Source of the DNA: Actinomucor elegans
Taxonomy: Eukaryota; Mucoromycota; Mucoromycetes; Mucorales; Mucoraceae
Length of the DNA stretch: 64,000 nucleotides
Assembly: GCA_026027325.1 (NCBI GenBank)
Contig: JAMSLZ010000008.1
Location: 1,054,001-1,118,000, forward strand
Direction: 5' to 3'
The notes beneath the pieces are model-generated. The model was not told where the DNA came from, searched no databases, and saw only the letters and a list, made by a program, of their open reading frames with translations. The first letter of the stretch is position 1, and every line of letters begins with the position of its first letter. Shown here piece by piece: positions 10,987-22,507 of the stretch. The translations under genes were made by a program, and so were the position numbers.

Positions 10987-11996
10987 ACGTTACTAATCGA
11001 CTTTTTGTATATGGAAGCATAGTAAAGCTTGCTTAGTTTTTTTTTTTTTATCTGTTGAATCAAACTGGTTTTTCTTTGATAGTCAGCTTACTGATTTGAT
11101 TGAAAGATAATATTGAACATCTGAATTCATGACATACTCGGCCAAAATTTTAGATTGTAAAATTGCGTCTAGATCAACAGTAAATCGATATATATGCGTT
11201 GCATTTTCGGGGTATACAAAAAAAAAGTAAACTTTTTTTTTTATGAACTGATTTTTATAATGATTTATTAAATTATAAAATAGCTAGATGACTCAGATTG
11301 GACAAGGCTCTTCATCTCTATAACGATATTAATATTATTTCTATCATACAAATTTGGTGTCTTTCGAAAGAAAATTATCCTCTACAGTTTGCATTGATAA
11401 CCCAAGTCTCTTCTACAAATACGATCTTGATATTTTAAGCTCAGATAACTTCATCGGTGTGCGCGATCTCGACTGATCAATGTTAAACATCCCATCTGTT
11501 CAGTAATCTATATTCAGAAAAAGCTGCAGTATCTGTTGGAAGCCTCCATTTAGTCCAAATAACTTGGTTACTCTAAAGGTTTTACTCGTATTTATCAATG
11601 CAGTAATGGAATTGCCCGCCTAATGAAAAAAACTTCCAAACTTGCTTGGTTCACCGCTGATACTATTTTATAAACTAAATTGCTTGTCTAGTATACTTAC
11701 TGCTTGTAAAACACTCCTGTCAAATGTTTACATGTAAATCGGTGCTATTTCACACAGGTACTATGCTTATCTGTCTCAGATAATCTGGATATATGTGTTT
11801 AGACCGGTGTTATGCTTCTCAATAATAATAAAATGGGCTTCTATATCACTTGATCTGCATCTCTGCTTTGTATCACTTGAAACAAACAGATGAAGACGCC
11901 CTCAATGCATTTGAATCAACTGAAACGCGTATCCTAATAATCCAATGAGAGCATTTATTGGAAATAACAATCCGTTATCTTTATTTCAAAAAGAAG

Positions 11997-12808
11997 CTAC
12001 CATCCCTTGGAATATGGCAAAAATTTGCCATCTAACGTAATCTTCACACGATCGCCTTTAGGATCTTCGACCTACATTATCACTAATTGAATACTTGTAG
12101 TATATAATAATATATAGTTATTAATACCTTGTCCACATGAGCCTTGAAATCAATTGCTGACATGATACCGTCTCCAAACTACGCGTAAAAATGAACTATC
12201 AATATCTTCTAACTGCTTTGAAAAAAAAAAAACCTCCTCCAAGTACCTTTTCATGAATAATAGCCTTAAGAGGGTATCCAAACACTTGAATGATCTCTAC
12301 AAGTCTGTAAAGAGTGGGATCACTGGGTGGTAATGTCATTAACCTTTAATAAAATAGGTGAGAACTTCCTTTGGTTGCATAATAATTATTGTTTCACACG
12401 CGTTACCCTCCTCTGGATGGAAAGAAATGTTCACCCATCTCATCCATCAAATGTTGTGTTGGCACGTTCAAGATTTCGGATAGTTTTCTTATTTCTTCAT
12501 CTGTTGGTTTCGCCTTTAAGTAAAGATATTAAGCCACTATTCTCAAGTAACGTTAGAATCATACCTGTCCATAGAAAATGGATGCTGCATACACTTCACC
12601 GCATCCCAGTTCTTTTCCAATCTGTTCAAAGCTATGTAAAGCTACCATAGTCAGTTACATGTTTAAGGGTATCGACTATCTTACTTACCTCAACTTACGA
12701 GTGGCTTTAGCTTGGAACATACGAGTTTGTACAGAAGTAAGCTTTGGATCCTAAGGTACACAGTTCAACGGCTGTCTATTAGGTTATCTAATAAATACAT
12801 ACTGTCAT
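11997..12808 (-). CDS. CYN1: cyanate hydratase (cyanase)
   Basis: Cyanase converts cyanate and bicarbonate to ammonia and CO2, for detoxification or as a nitrogen source. ATG 12808 encodes Met-Thr, then a GTATGT intron, then DPKLTSVQTRMFQAKATRKL of the helical N-terminal domain. It continues FEQIGKELGCGEVYAASIFYGQ, ILNVPTQHLMDEMGEHFFPSRGG, PPSDPTLYRLVEIIQVFGYP with catalytic Arg (YR) and Glu (VEII), KAIIHEKFGDGIMSAIDF and the end VEDPKGDRVKITLDGKF. The catalytic Ser lies in GIMSAI. Six short introns of about 50-65 nt join these blocks in frame. Length is about 160 residues, as in other cyanases. It stands alone between two gene-poor regions. Family assignment is firm; the physiological role is inferred. 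Confidence 0.93.
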
Positions 12809-15800
12809 GTTTATTCAGGTATTGTAGTTGAAAAAAGAAATGTAGGAAAAGAGTAAAGAAAATGGAAAACAAGATGCGCAATCTATCAATGCTGATTATA
12901 AGTGAAAGAATTAAGTCACCGCTTCGGATGACGTTTAATGGGTACACGGCCTTGAAATATGGACCGTACACTTAAATAGGAATATGGTCCGTACAACGAA
13001 CTTTATTCTCCTGCTGGTTGTGCGTCCAAGTAGGTATAGCATATACACCCTATTGGCATACATCTTCAGCTTAGGATGGTATATATACTGTGGTTGTTAT
13101 AATGCACATTTATACAAATACAACGGTAGTCGAAATATCTAACTAGATCGTCACTTGTATAGTATAGGGCAGCTTAATCAAATAGTTTTAACGCTAATCA
13201 ATTCTGATGTTTATATATCTCCTCCGCCATTTAAGCGTCAGCATGTATTTTAAGCTACACTGTAGGGCAAGTCCCAAATTAATAAACGATCGTCAACCAC
13301 AAGGAAAGTCATAAAACTAAAAATAAGACACATAATAAAGATACTTCTACACTCCGTTAGTTAGCTGATAACTGATCCTCATTAAACCTGGCTGGCACGC
13401 TTTCGCCTAAATGTTTTATTACGGGTTACATTAATATTTATACTGCCAAAATTACATTAATATATAATCACAGCTGTATCAAACATAGAGACTTTAAAAG
13501 CTATCCTTCTAAAATACGTTTAATATCATCAACTACCCATGCATAATAGATATCTCACTTATAGAATTCATCAATTTTTATTGGGCTTTACTCAGAGTGT
13601 CCAGACACTTGATCTCATTTTTCACAATAAAATGTTGTGAAAAGGCTAAAGATGTATCAATAAGGTCTGTACAAGGTTGATTGACGAATCAAATAATGTA
13701 ATTGCAATTTATAAATGATTTTTTTATACGTTTTAGAAAGGAAGCCACAACTTCATATATTATATATAGTAAATATATATGCATACGTATATATACTTTT
13801 ATATGCATTGATCTTGCCTTACTAATGAAAAATGTTTTGTAAATGCTGTTTTGATGCTACACATATAAAAAGTAAATATCGGAATTCTGAAAAAGGTACA
13901 CAGATGTTTTTCTGAAACCATCATTACATTCCTCCATCTATTCTGATTTAATGTCGCATTTCGTATACTAGATCATTAGTTAACTGAAGTACGATGACTA
14001 TATTCTGGTTTAGTGAGTGATTGTAACATGCATTCTTTTCATATAAAATGAATCTAATCCGATTGATCTCGGCATTACATCACATCTGATCGCTAGTTAA
14101 CACTCAGAATAAGATGCCAAATTTATTGAAACTATGTATTGAATATTTAAAATATAGTTAGCCTATCATAGCTATCGATTATATATCTGTAAAAGACATG
14201 ATATTTATATAATCTTGACTTAACTGCGATGAATAGATCTCTTGGCCGATCTTGATTTAATGTTGCATATGATGGTTATACAGTGTATGTTCAATATGGC
14301 CTACTGAATCTATTAAATCCCTCTGTTTTCCACTAACTTATTATTTTGTAAGCATTTGTTGATTTCCAGCTTTTATTGGTTAAACAATCAGTACTTTCAT
14401 TCCGTCCAATTAATAACTCTACAGACGCTTAATTCAGGTGGGATAAATAACAATATGTGTATATGTTCTATTGGGATTAACATATATAGTAAATGCCAAA
14501 ATTCACACTTTATAAACAGAGAACTTTAATTGAACATTCCTTCGGGATTGATCCAACTGATCTTTAGTCCATATCCCGTTTTCTGGTAATGCAATTCTTA
14601 AGATCTCGTATAGTATAAAGATCACGAAAAGTTCTCATACACTTGTGATATGTGAGGCAATCACATCAAATTGTGAAAACCATATATAAGTAATTCAATT
14701 GATAATAGTTTTTACAAAGCATCTTGATAAGTGAAACTCAACAAGTATCTGGAATATTTCGATAGCTTGTATGAGTTACCAATATAATAATCGCATTCAG
14801 TCTCTCCTCAAAATCATTCCATACTTTAGGCATCATGAGAGAGGTCAAAGCATGTGTATTTATAGGACTTTTTTTTTTTCGCCGAAGGAAATTTACTACA
14901 CTTTGATGTTCCATGGTACCAATTTTCCTTCTATGCATAGATACATACAATCAAAACCTTGTGTGTACACCAGAACCAATCAAATAATGTTTAAGAGTTA
15001 AATAATGAACACATAACACTACCAAACCTTCTATACTAATGAGGAGCATCATTTTGAACGCTTACAAAAGTTGAATCCACTTACCAAGCAAACTGCTTTG
15101 AAATTGTTCATTCTCGTGATTAGGGAGGAAAAACGCGTATATTTAGGGCTGAGCTTTTTTTAAAAAGACAATCGACAGAAGAGACGATTCATGGCAGTAT
15201 GGTGAACATTTTTGGATAATAAGATCGTTATATATTGTTTAATTCAAATGGCTTACTGCTTAAATGCATAAAGAATATGAAAAGCAGCCATCTTTCAGAC
15301 TGATGTGGCCTGTTTCCATATGAAATCGCCTTTCTCATTAATGAGTTATGGGAAAAAAAAAACATTGGTGGCACAGTATCAAATTGTAATGCAAGTCGAT
15401 GTTTCTGTATTACTCGTTCTATTCAATAGGTGATGATGATGACGATCACAATACCTGGTACCTTTAGGTATGCTTTTTTTATACAAAACTATCAGATCGA
15501 GGGTGTAAGAAATCTGATACTATAAACTTGTTATGTTCATTATCTTTGTTAAGCACGCATCAAATTTTAGCAACTTTCTGCAAGTGATGTATTTAGTGAA
15601 ATGTGGGGTAGTGCTTTGTACACTTTAGAAAAAAAAAATACTGTCATTTCGGAACTTTGGTTGTAGGAACACACGGAGAATTTGCGTAGGTATTGGTTTA
15701 TGCTTATTCAGATGACTTTATACCAGGCAAACTACTCTAAATTAAGCAGAAAGTACAAAGAGAGCATAACGTGGGTCATGATACTGATATAAAAGCAAAC

Positions 15801-15851
15801 CCTTTGCATATTTCTTACAAGCATCGCTTTTCTTCTTTTCGATATAACTAT
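12809..15851. other. 3.0 kb gene-poor region upstream of the sugar transporter
   Basis: No supported gene. ORFs such as 14738-14950 (minus) and 14771-15001 (plus) overlap each other antisense and lack motifs. The stretch 13930-14320 carries copies of a dispersed repeat. The final few hundred bases presumably contain the cyanase promoter on one side and the transporter promoter on the other. Confidence 0.45.
13930..14320 (+). repeat. degenerate dispersed repeat, about three partial copies
   Basis: The core AGATCTCTTGGCCGATCTTG followed by ATTTAATGTTGCAT (near 14234-14269) matches cores at 58165-58205 and 58343-58382. A copy at about 14010-14075 carries the left part (TTAGTGAGTGATTGTAAC, then CATGCAT and GATCTCGG), and 13941-13975 carries TGATTTAATGTCGCATTT. 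Copies are heavily mutated and show no coding sequence. Confidence 0.5.
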
Positions 15852-17650
15852 ATGAAGCATCTTTCGCTTATTGCTACCACCATTTCATGTATAGGTGGTT
15901 TTTTATTCGGTTATGATATTGGTACGTTATAGTGCAGCAAGTAACTACAAGAGAGACTTACTTTTTTGTTAGGTGTCATTTCTGGTGTCCTGGCTATGCC
16001 AACCTTTCCAATATTCTTTGGCATTCAAGGTGATCCAGGTACAGTTGCTACAATGAAAGGTGACGTGGTGTCTTTACTGCAAGCTGGTTGCTGTGTCGGT
16101 GCATTGTTGATCAATTTTCTTGCAGGTGTGTACTACTTACAACGTGATTGCATGAATTATGCTCTAAAGCCCTTAACCTAGATCCTATTGGTCGTAAATG
16201 GTCCATTATATTCAGTTCTGTCATATTCCTCATTGGCTCTATACTTCAAGTGGTAGCTCAAAATCTTCCTACGATGATGGCAGGTCGATTCATTGGTGGC
16301 CGTAAGTAATAATGTACTATTTTTAGAGTGCATTAATACTTATATACAACTTGTTGCAGTTGGCGTAGGCGCTTGTTCTATGCTGGTTCCAATGTATATT
16401 GCAGAAATCGCACCACGAAAATTGAGAGGCAGATTGGGTACACTATGGCAATTTCTCATTGTATTGGGTATTATGGTATCTTACTGGGTAGACTATGCTT
16501 GCCTTCGTCACATTCCCAACAGCGATGCTCAATGGCGAATCCCTCTTGGTATTCAACTTGTTCCTGGTGTCATACTGGGAATAGGCATGATCTTCTTGCC
16601 AGAGTCTTTGAGGTGGCTTGCCATTAAAAATCGGCCTGAGGATGTCAAGAAGAACTTGATTCGCCTTCGTGGTCTCCCAGCGGATGATCCATTGATTGTA
16701 CAAGAACTGGAAGAGATCAATGCAGCTGCAGAATTTGAAAGAGAATCTAAATCTGGAAAATGGACAGAATTATTTCAACCTTCCAACTTGCATCGATTAT
16801 TTATTGGCATCATGCTCCAAATTTTCCAGCAATGGACGGGTACCAATGCTATTGTAAGTGAAACAGCACCATATAATGAGGCACTAGATTCTTATTTTTA
16901 CGCTGGTGGTATAGAACTATTATGCACCAGAAATATTTCGGTCTACTGGCCTTGACAGCAATGAAACGGAAATTCTTGCTACTGGTGTTTATGGTAATAA
17001 TAATAATCTATTATTTAGACATACAACTTGACAATTAATACATATGTACAAAAGGAATTGTCAAGGTTGCGTTCGTATTCATTTCCTTCTTTATGGTGGA
17101 TACTAAGCTAGGTCGTAGACGTACTCTGATGATCGGTTCGGCTATTATGATGATTTCGTTTTATGTTCTTGGTGGCATGATTCTGGGTATACAAAAGGAT
17201 AACGACGGCATTATATCTGCTGCAGCAGGTACGCAAGTAGGAGCCAAGGGATACGTCGCCATGGTTTGCATTTATATCTTTGCTGTTGGATACGAATTTT
17301 CTTGGGGACCTGTAGTTTGGGTTGTCTGTTCAGAGATTTATCCGACACGCATTCGCGCAATGGCTTTATCTTTAACTACAGCGTTTAATTGGGCTATGAA
17401 TGCAACTATCGCTAAAGTGACACCTATCATGATTACGAACATTACTTATGGTACCTACTTCTTCTTTGGTTCTTGTGCTGTGATAATGGGATTGTTTGCC
17501 TTTGTATTCTTACCTGAAACACGTGGTCGTTCTCTAGAAGAAATGGATGCACTCTTTAGTAAGGGTATGATTTTAGCTTACAAAGATACTTATGTCGTTG
17601 ATAAAGAGCAAATCAAGCGTGACGAAGAGGCAGGTATCTACAAGGAGTAA
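15852..17650 (+). CDS. MFS sugar transporter, hexose/quinate type
   Basis: A plasma-membrane proton-coupled sugar or quinate importer of the major facilitator superfamily (2.A.1.1). Family signatures in order: GGFLFGYDIGVISG in TM1, DPIGRKW between TM2 and TM3, GRFIGGLGVGACSMLVPMYI, EIAPRKLRGRLG, PESLRWLA before the central loop, FQQWTGTNAINYYAPEIF in TM7, the second-half repeat KLGRRRTLMIGS, WVVCSEIYPTRIRAMA and PETRGRSLEEMD at the C-terminus. About twelve hydrophobic segments are present. Introns near 15922-15971, 16126-16171, 16303-16359, 16854-16914 and 16995-17055 were placed by frame. The first exon is short and starts MKHLSLIA, leaving almost no cytosolic N-tail. The substrate cannot be told from sequence. 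Confidence 0.93.
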
Positions 17651-18982
17651 ACATGTATACGCTACTTTTATTATTGTACTTTTATTATTACTTATTATTG
17701 TTACTACTATAAGATTATTATGCTGGTTGTTGGTTCGCTAGCTTTCTTAATAAAGTAAAAAGAATCTTGCTCTGAAAAAAAAGCTCATCATCGTATTAGA
17801 CAGACATGCTTGACTAAGATGAATCGAGAATCAAGACATCTATTTTGAAATAGAGGTATCATTAATAAATGACTAATTGATACAATGACGGCTCATATTG
17901 GTCAAGGATTACTGATCAGATACGGCAGTGAATCAAGCGTCGGACGCCGTCATGGAATTGAGCTGCTCTCGAAATTTAGAATACGTATGATTTACTATCC
18001 ATCATTGATAAATATAATATATCTATAGCAATAAAACTAAACAGAGATTCTAAAATACATAGCAACTCCTTCAGAGAATGAAATACTTGTCAAATGTGGC
18101 ATTTAACTGGGATCTGTCAAGAGATCAATAGATGTTATATAGATTTAGGCAGGTCAGATAAATTACACAATTTATTATTGACATAAACTGCTGTCACCAT
18201 GTCTGTAAATTTTCCATAGCTGATCATATACTAACATATTCTATTTTATATAAATTATTGGGTTGCAATTGCTTTTCTAAAAGCATTTAAAATGACACTT
18301 ACACTGTCAGATGTGCAATCAAACTCTGCTTAAAATACATCAACATAGCCATGATTGACTTATAATCTTTAACTTTATTGATGGAATCATGTCCTGGTGT
18401 AGTTAGTGATGAAGCATTTTTAAAATCCCGCGACTGATCCAAAACTCTGGCTAATCGCGTTATAATATCTTTTTTTATTTTAAAATGACAAAAGGTGTTA
18501 TATTGATGCAAAGCATACTAACAAAACCTGTTAAAAAAATTAGCGTCGAATGGTATGAAAAGCGAACCAAGTTTCTTATTATATTTTGAGTTATTCCCAG
18601 AAAAATACAAGATAATCTATTATTTTGGTTCAACGCGCATAAATTGCTTGATTTATAAAAGAAAATATATATCCATTTTTCAATATAAGGGAGCATAATT
18701 TTTTTTTTTAAAAAAAAAAAAAATAAAAATAAAAAAGCGAAGATCATATTTCCACAACAAAGTCCATTGTTGTCGAAATGTCTTTAAAGAGAAGCCAAGG
18801 GTATGCCTGATTCTCGAAAAAAGATCACCCAATCAAACCTCGGGTGACATCACTCATGTCTGCCTGTTCTTGTACCAGGCCTCCCCACAGAAAAAAATTG
18901 TGGGCCGTTAAAAAAAAAAAGAGGAAAGGGCTTGATTTTTTCTTCTTGTTCTTCTTCCAACTCCCTTCTCTTTAATTAAACA
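17651..18982. other. intergenic region between sugar transporter and COX12
   Basis: About 1.3 kb without a supported gene. It includes a T11-A14 tract at 18699-18723. The last 200 bp is GC-richer with pyrimidine tracts (TTCTTCTTGTTCTTCTTCC) just before the COX12 start, which fits a promoter and leader. ORF 18475-18747 (minus) is a low-complexity shadow of the A/T runs. Confidence 0.45.
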
Positions 18983-19512
18983 ATGTCTGACGCTGCTGAT
19001 ACACAAAAGTTGACCACCGGTATGATTTAGAATTCGATTTGAATGAAATGCCGAGAAATTAAACTAATTTTTTCTTCATTTATAGCTGGTTTCGATGCTC
19101 GGTAACGTGTTTATTTAGATATGGAATCAATTCGAATGCTCATGTAACTAATACGTTCTTATTTGCGATGACTACAGTTTCCCCAACACCAACCAAACCA
19201 AGCAGTATGTATATTTTTTTTTTTTTTTTTTTGAATCTGTAAGATCAGACGCGATGATTGACCTTTTTTTTTTTTCTAAAAAAAATAGCTGCTGGCAAAA
19301 CTATGTTGATTACTACAAGTGTATCAACGCTCGTGGTGAGGACTTTGCTCCCTGCAAGCAATTCTTCAGAGCCTATCACTCTTTGTGCCCTAACGAATGG
19401 GTAAGTTCATGGATAATGAGTTGGAGGACGATAGACTGACTTGTATAAATAGATCGAGAAGTGGGATACTCAAAGAGAAGAGGGTCGCAACCCTTCCAAC
19501 TTTGAAGTTTAG
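18983..19512 (+). CDS. COX12: cytochrome c oxidase subunit VIb (COX6B/Cox12)
   Basis: A nuclear-encoded subunit of respiratory complex IV on the intermembrane-space face, imported by the Mia40 disulfide relay. The protein has 83 residues in five exons: 18983-19019, 19086-19101, 19178-19204, 19289-19400 and 19453-19512. Exons 2 and 3 are only 16 and 27 nt. The sequence begins MSDAADTQKLTTAGFDARFP and contains the twin motifs C-x9-C (CWQNYVDYYKC) and C-x10-C (CKQFFRAYHSLC), the COX6B pattern, and ends REEGRNPSNFEV. All joins keep frame with GT-AG ends. Codons are biased to C-ending forms, as in MDH. It converges with the F-box gene, with 205 bp between stops. Confidence 0.95.
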
Positions 19513-19651
19513 ATAAAATAACTATTCGCGCATTGTTTCTTAAACAAAAGTGTTTTGTTTGTATATGTTATAAAACTTGATTAAACAATATGTAGAGTTA
19601 TATAGATCTAAATGATTGGATTTATTACTGGTATTAGTTGTATAAGTTAGA

Positions 19652-19658
<7 letters not shown>

Positions 19659-19700
<42 letters not shown>
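19659..19700. repeat. (GT)21 microsatellite
   Basis: An uninterrupted GT dinucleotide run of 42 bp, followed by a short AT run. It lies between the 3' ends of COX12 and the F-box gene, so it is probably in untranslated sequence. The ORFs reading CVCVCV or THTHTH across it are artefacts. Confidence 0.9.
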
Positions 19701-19709
<9 letters not shown>

Positions 19710-19717
19710 CAAGAAGA

Positions 19718-21106
19718 TCAACTAGTAATGAGAATACGTCTTCTTTGCCACCAAACCGTATTTCCTCGAATGACAGTGGACTTGGGCAGAAATTTGGTTG
19801 TATCAATAATATGAGTCAATTGATCTTCAACATTACTGTCGCCCTCTTCTTGTTCTTCCTGCTGTTCAATTCTATCGTTTTTACTAGCACTTTTATCAAT
19901 CAATTCTTGCATATATCGACTTTGAATCATATCACGCTTTACACCACCCAGACAGAGTCTCTGTAGACCAGATGCTGCATTGGCTTGATGCTGATAAATC
20001 TTGGCCATTTCGATATTGACGCGTTGTACGACTGAATCGAAAAAAGTCGAGCCCAAGCACCGAGAATCGCTGAGACTGATGGTTTGTAACGTAGGGCAAT
20101 GGGTGATCATGGCAGTGAGGGTATCTTCAGAAATGCGTTCTGTGTTATTATTAAATATACAAATTTGACGTATCTTTTTGCATCTGAGCGCTATATAACG
20201 CATTGATTTATCTGTTAATTGATGTGCATTACCGATACTAAGATACTCGAGTGATGCACCGCAACGATCAGCAAGTGTGGCTAAACTAGAATCGCTAATG
20301 GGAGTTGTGCCCATGATTTCTATCGTTTTGAGCTGTGGATTGGTAATGGCTAATTTACATAGAGTCGAGCTTTGGATAGTGGGACAGCTGTTGAGTGTAA
20401 TGGATTCTAGACTGCCTGAAGTCAAGTATTTGGCCATTTCATATACTGAATCATCTGTTTTTGGTGAATAAGAAACGAGCCGGATGGATTTTAGTTTTGG
20501 ACAGTTGTGTGCAAAATGGGCTAATGGTAAAGGTTGAGTATAACGAGGCGGTTGTTGCTGCTGAGGTGGTGGTGGTGGTGTTGTTGTTGTTGATTGCTGC
20601 TGCTGCTGTTGTTGTTGTTGTTGTTGTTGTTGTCGAGCTAGCATCGGTAATGGTAAAGGAGGCCTTGAAGGTTGTGATGGGGGCTTTCTAATTAATAGAT
20701 GAGCAGCTGCTGGCGGAGCAACTAGACGGGTATGATGGAAAGTGATACTAACAGATGCAAGATTTGGACATAGCATGGTGATTAGAAAGATATGGTTTGA
20801 ATTTATACTGAAATCCTTGTCTGAATGTATAAGTTCTAGTGAAGTAATATAGTTTCCATACTGACTTGAAGGTCGTTTGGAAAGAATGTGGAATATACGT
20901 TCAAATTCTCGTTCTCGAACAAACTTGAAGTGGTTCCACAGCTTCTTGATCGATTCAAGGTGCCAGTGTTTTGATACAACCAAAGCTTTGAGTAGGTCAG
21001 GCCGATCAAGATATGAAAATATAGAGTCTAGACATGGTATAGTTCGACTGGATGTATGAGTTCTCTCTAAAAAAGCATTCTTTGTCATATATGTACAAAA
21101 CACCAA
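19718..21106 (-). CDS. F-box and leucine-rich-repeat protein
   Basis: A single uninterrupted frame of 462 residues. Residues about 24-60 form an F-box-like segment (LDSIFSYLDRPDLLKALVVS, then WHLESIKKLWNHF), which would bind Skp1 in an SCF ubiquitin ligase. Leucine-rich repeats of the AMN1/FBXL type follow (CPNLASVSITF, CPKLKSIRLV, LESITLNSCPTI, LKTIEIMGTTPISDSSL, LEYLSIGNAHQLTDKSM, LQTISLSDSRCLGS), which would select the substrate. The repeats are interrupted at about residues 145-190 by a low-complexity insert with poly-Gln (13), Thr and Pro runs. The C-terminal region has an acidic Glu/Gln stretch. The start could be M1 or M7. The target is unknown. Confidence 0.8.
   Translation of the reverse strand: MVFCTYMTKNAFLERTHTSSRTIPCLDSIFSYLDRPDLLKALVVSKHWHLESIKKLWNHFKFVREREFERIFHILSKRPSSQYGNYITSLELIHSDKDFSINSNHIFLITMLCPNLASVSITFHHTRLVAPPAAAHLLIRKPPSQPSRPPLPLPMLARQQQQQQQQQQQQQSTTTTPPPPPQQQQPPRYTQPLPLAHFAHNCPKLKSIRLVSYSPKTDDSVYEMAKYLTSGSLESITLNSCPTIQSSTLCKLAITNPQLKTIEIMGTTPISDSSLATLADRCGASLEYLSIGNAHQLTDKSMRYIALRCKKIRQICIFNNNTERISEDTLTAMITHCPTLQTISLSDSRCLGSTFFDSVVQRVNIEMAKIYQHQANAASGLQRLCLGGVKRDMIQSRYMQELIDKSASKNDRIEQQEEQEEGDSNVEDQLTHIIDTTKFLPKSTVIRGNTVWWQRRRILITS
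20578..20640. repeat. CAA/CAG trinucleotide repeat coding poly-Gln
   Basis: On the minus strand the F-box gene encodes thirteen consecutive Gln, flanked by Thr- and Pro-rich codon runs. The mixture of CAA and CAG suggests an older, partly stabilised expansion. Confidence 0.85.
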
Positions 21107-22507
21107 TCGAGTTGTTAATCTAGATGTTAAAATGAAGAAACGAGTGCACTAGACGCGCCTTTTAAATAAGCAGGGTAAAGAAGAAAGAAAAAAAAATAAT
21201 TAATAAGCCTAGCAAGTATCGTCGTAGTATATCAACGAATTAGAAGTCCATTTATATTGGTTGAAAAAAAATAAAAAATAAAAAAATAAAAAAAAGTGAG
21301 TCTGGAAGAGAAAAGGGTTGATGAGGGGAGGTACGAATAAGTTTCAGAAAGACAATGTTTATCAACTATAAAAGGGAATCTATGATATCATCAATCCAAG
21401 TAGCACAAGTCTGACTGATCTCGATAGTCAGAGCAGTGTGCGCAGCAGACCCAATCAATGAAGGCTGATATATCTTATATAGGTTCTTCTAGATTGTTCA
21501 TATCCTGCATGTCATCCTATGTCAAAGGTTGATCGATTCTAAACGTAAAAGATGACATGTACATCCAGTAGTTTAACCGAGAATTAGAAGAAACTCAGAT
21601 CGAATAGCATATCAACATTTATTATGCTTTTACCCAGCTGGAAGCCGTAAAAAAGACACAGATATTTCTTTAGAATGCCTCTAAATCTCAATGATACTCT
21701 TTCTTAAAAACCAAGTTCTCCTAGTTAAATATCACTATATTTGGTTTAGCGATACTGCGTCTACTTACTAGCCACCAAATCAAAGAAATTCAAGCTTTCA
21801 ATTAGACGAAAAGAATCATTGAACTGAATTCATCAATATGCGCAAAATAATAGAATGTCTTGGAATAAAGTAAGCACTTGAATAAATGCTGCGATTCATT
21901 TTGAACATGAATGACTAATCCGCTGTGACATTTTACCGAGATCGGCCGAGATCAATGCTAATACATCACTCCAACTTTCTAGCCTCAAACTTTCATACAG
22001 CGCTCGGTATAGAGGGACGCGTATGCATTTTTAAGCATAAAATTATTAATAAAGACTGTGGATAATGTGCTTTGGAAAAAAAGAAAAATATGGCTTCGAT
22101 GATTATGGATAATCTATGCACGGGGCTTTCCAGAGTCTCCTTTTAGCAATATAACATTACAGTATTGCTTTCAATATAGATAGCATCTTTTAGTTTATAT
22201 AGTTTCCAAGCTTCAAATTATCATCTGGGTTAGCTGTGAATGTTGATCGGATTTTATGATTCTTTTTGCCAATATGATGATGATAATGGGCCCTTTTTTG
22301 GCTTCCGAGCCCAATGAAATAAGCTGTACATGCGCACCGGTAGCACAGTTCGGACTAAATCCTGTAAATCAACATGAATGAACAAAAGAAGCATGAATTC
22401 ATATAGGCATAAGCAAATACCAAACACCGTATACTTCTTTCTTGCAAACAACGTTATAAATCGATTGTTAATCAAGCAAATTATCCTGTGCAAACACCTT
22501 ATTCGAT
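21107..22507. other. divergent intergenic region, F-box gene and GH36-like gene
   Basis: About 1.4 kb of AT-rich DNA with no supported gene, presumably holding both promoters. A reverse-strand fragment of the dispersed repeat lies near 21934-21968 (CCGAGATCGGCCGAGATCAATG). Confidence 0.45.

Larger units (their letters stand above)
7898..11996. other. 4.1 kb gene-poor region
   Basis: No ORF here shows a recognisable domain or a convincing exon structure. It holds the MDH 3' UTR, a repeat of the CCGGGGTAA motif (8151), a TGACGTCA palindrome (8177), a degenerate copy of a dispersed repeat near 8745-8800, a cluster of AAGTG words (10452-10560), one basic ORF of 136 codons (10576-10986) and several A/T runs. 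It could conceal old transposon remains, but I see no terminal repeats. Confidence 0.5.

Noticed and set aside
18475..18747. 90-codon minus-strand ORF rich in Phe and Ile
   Set aside because: Composition follows from the T/A homopolymers it spans; no motif and no neighbouring exon.
19540..19966. ORFs reading through the (GT)n tract as CVCVCV or THTHTH
   Set aside because: Simple-sequence translation; the true genes on either side end before or after the tract.
20461..20691. Plus-strand ORF with Val/Ala runs opposite the poly-Gln tract
   Set aside because: Antisense to a strong F-box/LRR coding frame and composed of repeat codons.
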